DNA of 8,038 nt from assembly GCA_030642525.1 (NCBI GenBank), contig DAOWNO010000081.1, positions 1 to 8,038 of the forward strand, written 5' to 3'. This document shows, piece after piece, positions 4,836-8,038 of this stretch. Numbering within the stretch: position 1 is the first letter of the stretch; the number at the start of each line of letters is the position of its first letter. A program made the position numbers and the translations under genes. Under the pieces are notes generated by a model, which did no database searches, was not told the DNA's origin, and worked only from the letters and a program-made list of their open reading frames with translations. Origin of the DNA: Candidatus Aegiribacteria sp. Its GTDB lineage: Bacteria > Fermentibacterota > Fermentibacteria > Fermentibacterales > JCC-6.

Positions 4836-5510
4836 ATGAAGAATTTACTTCATCTGTTTGTTGCTGTTGCCATGATAATGTTGTTTGTTCCTGCTGTCAG
4901 TGCAGACTGGGCAGACAATTTCGATTCCTATGCGCTTAACAGCGGACTGCACGGTCAGGGTAACTGGGAAGGCTGGGACAACAATCCGGCTTTTGATGCT
5001 TATGTGACTGATGTTTACTCTTACAGCTCTCCCCATTCGGTTGCAATTACTCCAACCTCAGATATCGTCCAGCCGTTCTCGGAAACTTCCGGCGAATGGG
5101 TCATGACTTCCTGGCATTACATCCCCTCCGGTTCCACCGGTGATCAGTACTGGATTCTGTGCAACACTTACCCCACTACTTACAACGAGGACTGGTCTCT
5201 GCAGCTGAAGTTCGAATCAGCTTCTGGCAACATGATCGTTATGGAAGGTTCAGCTGTTGTTCCGATAGTATACGACACGTGGGTCGAGGTTAAGGCTGAA
5301 ATCAATCTTAACACAGACACTCAGGACGTTTACTACAATGGAGTCTTCCTGGAATCGCTTAACTGGAGCAGCGGCGGCCAGATAGCAATAGGATGCCTGG
5401 ATCTGTTCTCGGATGGCGGGAGTACGATCTACTGGGATGACTGCTCGCTTGAGAGTACGGGCGCACTTGAGCAGACAACATGGGGTCAGATCAAGACTTT
5501 GTCATACTAG
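4836..5510 (+). CDS. Secreted jelly-roll-like protein with TWGQIKTLSY tail
   Basis: A 224-aa protein with a clear signal peptide (MKNLLHLFVAVAMIMLFVPAVSA). The mature part opens DWADNFDSYALNSGLHGQGN and continues with W-x-x-W-D-N and S-S-P-H-S-V. Later segments WVEVKAEINLNTDTQDVYYN and IYWDDCSLE are typical of concanavalin-like (LamG-type) beta-sandwich domains, which often bind carbohydrate. The fold call is from pattern only. It is unrelated in its body to the proteins at 715-1404 and 2485-3177, yet ends in the same type of tail, TTWGQIKTLSY. AGGAGG supports the start. It is a single-gene unit with its own terminator. Likely exported and perhaps surface-attached; ligand unknown. Confidence 0.85.
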   Translation: MKNLLHLFVAVAMIMLFVPAVSADWADNFDSYALNSGLHGQGNWEGWDNNPAFDAYVTDVYSYSSPHSVAITPTSDIVQPFSETSGEWVMTSWHYIPSGSTGDQYWILCNTYPTTYNEDWSLQLKFESASGNMIVMEGSAVVPIVYDTWVEVKAEINLNTDTQDVYYNGVFLESLNWSSGGQIAIGCLDLFSDGGSTIYWDDCSLESTGALEQTTWGQIKTLSY

Positions 5511-5530
5511 TTGATAAGTATGGTGCTGCA

Positions 5531-5562
5531 AGGGAGCCAGCTTTGTGCTGGCTCCCTCTTTT
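5531..5562 (+). terminator. Strong intrinsic terminator after the jelly-roll-like gene
   Basis: AGGGAGCCAGC (5531-5541) and GCTGGCTCCCT (5547-5557) form a perfect 11-bp GC-rich stem with a 5-nt loop, followed by CTTTT. It lies 20 bp past the stop codon. Confidence 0.9.
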
Positions 5563-5690
5563 ATCAGAGATACAATTTCTCCTGAGATATTTGAAGATAC
5601 TGACGTAGTATTAACCACATACGTCATGTTAAATTCATATAATTTCTTTATATACTCAATTATTACTAATAAATTAGATATATGTTATTC

Positions 5691-5751
5691 TTGACAATTC
5701 GTATATGATTTTGTTAGTTTTACTTATTAGTTTAACCTTTAGAAAGGAAGG
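5691..5751 (+). promoter_or_regulatory. Candidate promoter and ribosome site for the OmpA-like gene
   Basis: TTGACA (5691-5696) is followed after 18 bp by a weak TAGTTT (5715-5720). AGGAAGG (5745-5751) lies 5 bp before the ATG at 5757. AACCTT (5734-5739) can pair with AAGGTT (5748-5753), covering part of the ribosome site. Confidence 0.45.
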
Positions 5752-5756
5752 TTATT

Positions 5757-7700
5757 ATGAAGAAGGGGTCACTACTATTACTTACTATTCTTCTGATTAC
5801 TGCTGGTAGCGCAATTGCGCTACCCTCTTATTCGGGTCTGAGGGGACTCAACCGCACAGTTGATGCTGAGCCGATAGGAGCAGGAGAATTCTCGTTTGGA
5901 ATGTTCTCTTCCCTCGGATTAAGCAACGACACACGCACTGCTTATCTTTCCGGTGATTCGGTAGATGTTACCGACACAGAGTACGACGGTACTTTTTTCC
6001 TTACATCTGCAATAGGGTTTGGTGCAAATGTTGAACTCGCTGCAAGGGTCTCCTACATCTGGAACTGTCTAAAGAGGGACGATGTCGTGGGAAGAACCGA
6101 CCTAAGCGGAGGAGACTGCGAGAACGATGACGGCTTTAGTGAAGCTCGTCTTTCAATGAAGTTCTCGACGAATCCCGCTGACGGTTGCTGGATAGGTATA
6201 ATGCCATGGGTTGGTTTCAGCATATACGATGGTGGAAACAGCCGTTATGTAATCAACAACAATGAATACGACGGAATATGGTACGCGGGCCAGCCCATGT
6301 TCGAACTCCGCAGACCTATGATCGGAGTTGAAGGTGTTTCCGGTGGAGCTGATCTGCTGTTTTCGAAAGATCTGAATCCAATGAAACTTCATCTCAATCT
6401 TGGTTACCATTATTTCAAACAGCATTTTGAGTTTACCGATTACAGATATACTTCATCCGGCTGGACCGACAGCACTCACGTGGATATGTATCTTGAAGAT
6501 CCCGTCATGCACTTCGCAGCCGGTATTGAATACCCGCTGGAAAAAGTCACGCTTTTCACAGAAGTTGAATGGCGTCACTTCATGAAAAGGGACTGGGAAG
6601 AGGGCGACGGAGAGAACTTCGATGACTGCATTACCGTTTCTCCCGGTATCAGGATACCCACAAACAGCGGACTTGCGTTCGATATAACAGGTTCCTTCGC
6701 TCTGACTGATTTCGATGCTGAATACAACGATCTTGGACATAGCAATTATCAGAATGGCGGAAACCCGACAGACGGCGTGAGAGCTCGCTATGCACCATTC
6801 CCGGAGGGTTACTCTCCTAAATGGGGTATTGGACTTAACGTCATGTACTCGAGCGACCTCCGCGAAGGTCCCGGTACTGCCGTTATGGCAGGTACCGTTA
6901 CCGACGCTGTTACAGGAGAATTCCTCGCAGCAACGATTGCATTCCCTGGAACCGCTGTTGAACCTGCGGCCTCTGATGCTGAAACGGGTTTCTATGCCGC
7001 AGAGCTTCCAGAGGGCAGTGTTTCTGTAGCAGTCAACGCAGAAGGTTATGTCGGAACCAGTGAAACCGTACAGGTTGCCGGTGGACAGGACTTCTCAAAG
7101 AATTACGCTCTCCAGCCTGAACCCGGCACTATTGCCGGAAGCGTCATTGATATTGAGACAGGCCTTGCCGTCTCAGCAACAGTTTCAGTACCGGATGTTC
7201 CAGTTAGTGACAGATCCGGCAGTGATGGCCTCTACAGCTTGCAGGTTCCGGAAGGTGTCTGGACTGTTACCGCTGCTGCGGATGGCTACCTTGGAGAAAG
7301 CGCTCCGACTGAGGTCGGGAGCGGTGAAGATGTAACAATCGATTTCCAGCTCCAGCCCGTTGCCTTCGAGCTGGTCTACTTTGATGTTAACGTTTACAAC
7401 ATCAAGTCTCAGTTCACAGGTCTTCTTGATGAAATAGCAGATAAGATCATTACAAATGATCTTGTTGTACAGATCTGCGGCCATGCTGATTCTGATTACA
7501 CAGAAGAATTCAACATGACTCTCAGTGAAGACAGAGCCGAGGTCATCTTCAATTACCTGGTTGATCGTGGAGTCAGCGCCGGTAATCTTTCGACAATCGG
7601 TTACGGTGAAAACAGACCGGCAGTTCCCAATACTTCAAATGCGAACAAGGCTCTCAACCGTCGTGTTGAGTTCGTTGTGCAGTCTGTAAGAGCTTACTAG
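5757..7700 (+). CDS. Outer-membrane beta-barrel protein with twin Ig-like and OmpA C-terminal domains
   Basis: A 647-aa envelope protein with a signal peptide (MKKGSLLLLTILLITAGSAIA). Residues 22-375 show alternating beta-strand patterns typical of an outer-membrane barrel, starting SGLRGLNRTVDAEPIGAGEF. Two carboxypeptidase-regulatory-like (Ig-fold) repeats follow at about 377-455 (MAGTVTDAVTGEFLAATIAF) and 456-534 (IAGSVIDIETGLAVSATVSV). Residues 535-647 are an OmpA_C domain: YFDVNVYNIKSQF, ICGHADSDYTEEFNMTLSED, RAEVIFNYL, GYGENRP and NRRVEFVV. The acidic and arginine residues used to grip peptidoglycan are retained. It should tie the outer membrane to the cell wall, with the Ig-like pair as a periplasmic spacer. 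It lacks the TWGxIK tail found on the neighbouring secreted proteins. It is monocistronic, with its own promoter and terminator. High confidence for OmpA_C and the repeats; moderate for the barrel. Confidence 0.9.
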   Translation: MKKGSLLLLTILLITAGSAIALPSYSGLRGLNRTVDAEPIGAGEFSFGMFSSLGLSNDTRTAYLSGDSVDVTDTEYDGTFFLTSAIGFGANVELAARVSYIWNCLKRDDVVGRTDLSGGDCENDDGFSEARLSMKFSTNPADGCWIGIMPWVGFSIYDGGNSRYVINNNEYDGIWYAGQPMFELRRPMIGVEGVSGGADLLFSKDLNPMKLHLNLGYHYFKQHFEFTDYRYTSSGWTDSTHVDMYLEDPVMHFAAGIEYPLEKVTLFTEVEWRHFMKRDWEEGDGENFDDCITVSPGIRIPTNSGLAFDITGSFALTDFDAEYNDLGHSNYQNGGNPTDGVRARYAPFPEGYSPKWGIGLNVMYSSDLREGPGTAVMAGTVTDAVTGEFLAATIAFPGTAVEPAASDAETGFYAAELPEGSVSVAVNAEGYVGTSETVQVAGGQDFSKNYALQPEPGTIAGSVIDIETGLAVSATVSVPDVPVSDRSGSDGLYSLQVPEGVWTVTAAADGYLGESAPTEVGSGEDVTIDFQLQPVAFELVYFDVNVYNIKSQFTGLLDEIADKIITNDLVVQICGHADSDYTEEFNMTLSEDRAEVIFNYLVDRGVSAGNLSTIGYGENRPAVPNTSNANKALNRRVEFVVQSVRAY

Positions 7701-7724
7701 CCGGAGGCTGAACCTGGTTCTTTA

Positions 7725-7750
7725 GGGCGGGTCTTCGGATCCGCCCTTTT
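7725..7750 (+). terminator. Intrinsic terminator with UUCG tetraloop after the OmpA-like gene
   Basis: GGGCGGGTC (7725-7733) pairs with GATCCGCCC (7738-7746), nine pairs including one G-U, around a TTCG loop closed by C-G, followed by TTTT. It separates this gene from the convergent membrane-protein gene, whose stop codon begins at 7752; the reverse direction lacks a good T tract. Confidence 0.9.
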
Positions 7751-8038
7751 CAGTTTCTTAAAAGAGTGCCTGTCACTATTATTGCCGCGGTGGTGATGAG
7801 GAGAGCCACCTGAGCGCCCAGCAGTGGAAACAGGACAAGGGGCATGAGAAGAGCAGAAGCAGCGCTGCCTCCGTGTTCTGCCAGATCCAGCAACCCTATT
7901 CTTCCTGTATCTCCCGGCCTCAGGAGTGTTACCGCGACAGGGAAAGCTCCACCACTTGCCGCCCCGCAAACCATAGTTCCTATAAGAAGCAGTAAAGAGA
8001 GCAGTCCGCCACCAAGAAGCTCCTGATCGTACAAGTAC
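7750..8038 (-). CDS. Multi-pass membrane protein, C-terminal part (spermidine-synthase-like membrane family)
   Basis: The minus frame is open from the window edge to a TGA at 7750-7752, giving at least 95 codons with the 5' end outside. It shows two or three hydrophobic segments. GLLSLLLLIGTMVCGAASGG is followed by AFPVAVTLLRPGDTGRIG, then LLDLAEHGGSAASALLMPL, VLFPLLGAQVALLITTAAII and a short RN end. The order G-x-x-x-G-x-x-FP-x-A, then DL-x-x-x-x-G-x-x-x-x-A-x-L-x-x-x-x-L-x-P-LLG, matches the last helices of large membrane proteins related to fused transporter/spermidine-synthase proteins. No synthase domain is visible here, so catalysis cannot be claimed. A TTG at 8034 could be read as a start, but the frame continues through it and family members have more helices upstream. 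Confidence 0.65.
   Translation of the reverse strand, partial: YLYDQELLGGGLLSLLLLIGTMVCGAASGGAFPVAVTLLRPGDTGRIGLLDLAEHGGSAASALLMPLVLFPLLGAQVALLITTAAIIVTGTLLRN

Noticed and set aside
715..5510. The shared tail as a PEP-CTERM, sortase or type IX secretion signal.
   Set aside because: It has no transmembrane helix, no basic end, no LPXTG or PEP motif, and is too short for a type IX C-terminal domain.
8032..8034. TTG at 8034 as the start of a complete 94-aa membrane protein.
   Set aside because: The frame stays open to the window edge, no ribosome site can be seen, and the sequence matches the end of a much larger membrane family.

Overview
The window looks like part of a chromosome from an uncultured Gram-negative bacterium. 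A barrel/OmpA envelope protein and several signal-peptide proteins point to an outer membrane. Several promoters match the sigma-70 consensus, and gene density is low. Two things suggest an FCB-superphylum candidate lineage (Fermentibacteria- or Eisenbacteria-like). One is a C-terminal tail of the form T-W-G-x-I-K-[TS]-[LV] on unrelated secreted proteins. The other is the architecture of the large envelope protein. The lineage is inferred from general familiarity and was not checked against a database.

Layout. (1) 1-290, minus: the N-terminal part of a Fic (AMPylase-type) protein, cut by the window edge, preceded by about 51-bp tandem repeats (322-433) that look like an operator array. (2) 643-3257: an accessory block in which an about 840-bp module occurs twice in the same orientation. 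Each module has a consensus promoter, a secreted tail-bearing protein (715-1404 and 2485-3177, minus) and, about 20 bp past the stop codon, a 53-bp repeat. Between the modules lie a winged-helix/nucleotidyltransferase gene (1719-2312, minus) and, overlapping its 3' end, the truncated start of its HEPN partner (1592-1762). (3) 3573-4544, plus: a protein with two cyclic-nucleotide-binding domains. (4) 4609-4734: a third copy of the 53-bp repeat fused to decayed 3' ends of tail genes. (5) 4836-5510, plus: a third secreted tail protein with a jelly-roll-like sequence and a strong terminator. (6) 5757-7700, plus: a 647-aa beta-barrel, twin Ig-like and OmpA-C protein, again with a textbook terminator. 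(7) 7750-8038, minus: the C-terminal end of a multi-pass membrane protein resembling the membrane half of spermidine-synthase-like proteins.

How they may work together. The secreted proteins have different folds but share the same C-terminal tail, so the tail is best read as a sorting, export or attachment signal; the OmpA-like protein lacks it. The three same-direction 53-bp repeats bracket two segments, each starting with a tail gene, so the block looks like one built by duplication and recombination, with defence or toxin-type genes (Fic, HEPN/MNT) caught in it. The truncated HEPN gene and the fragment at 4666-4734 are the wreckage expected from such rearrangement.
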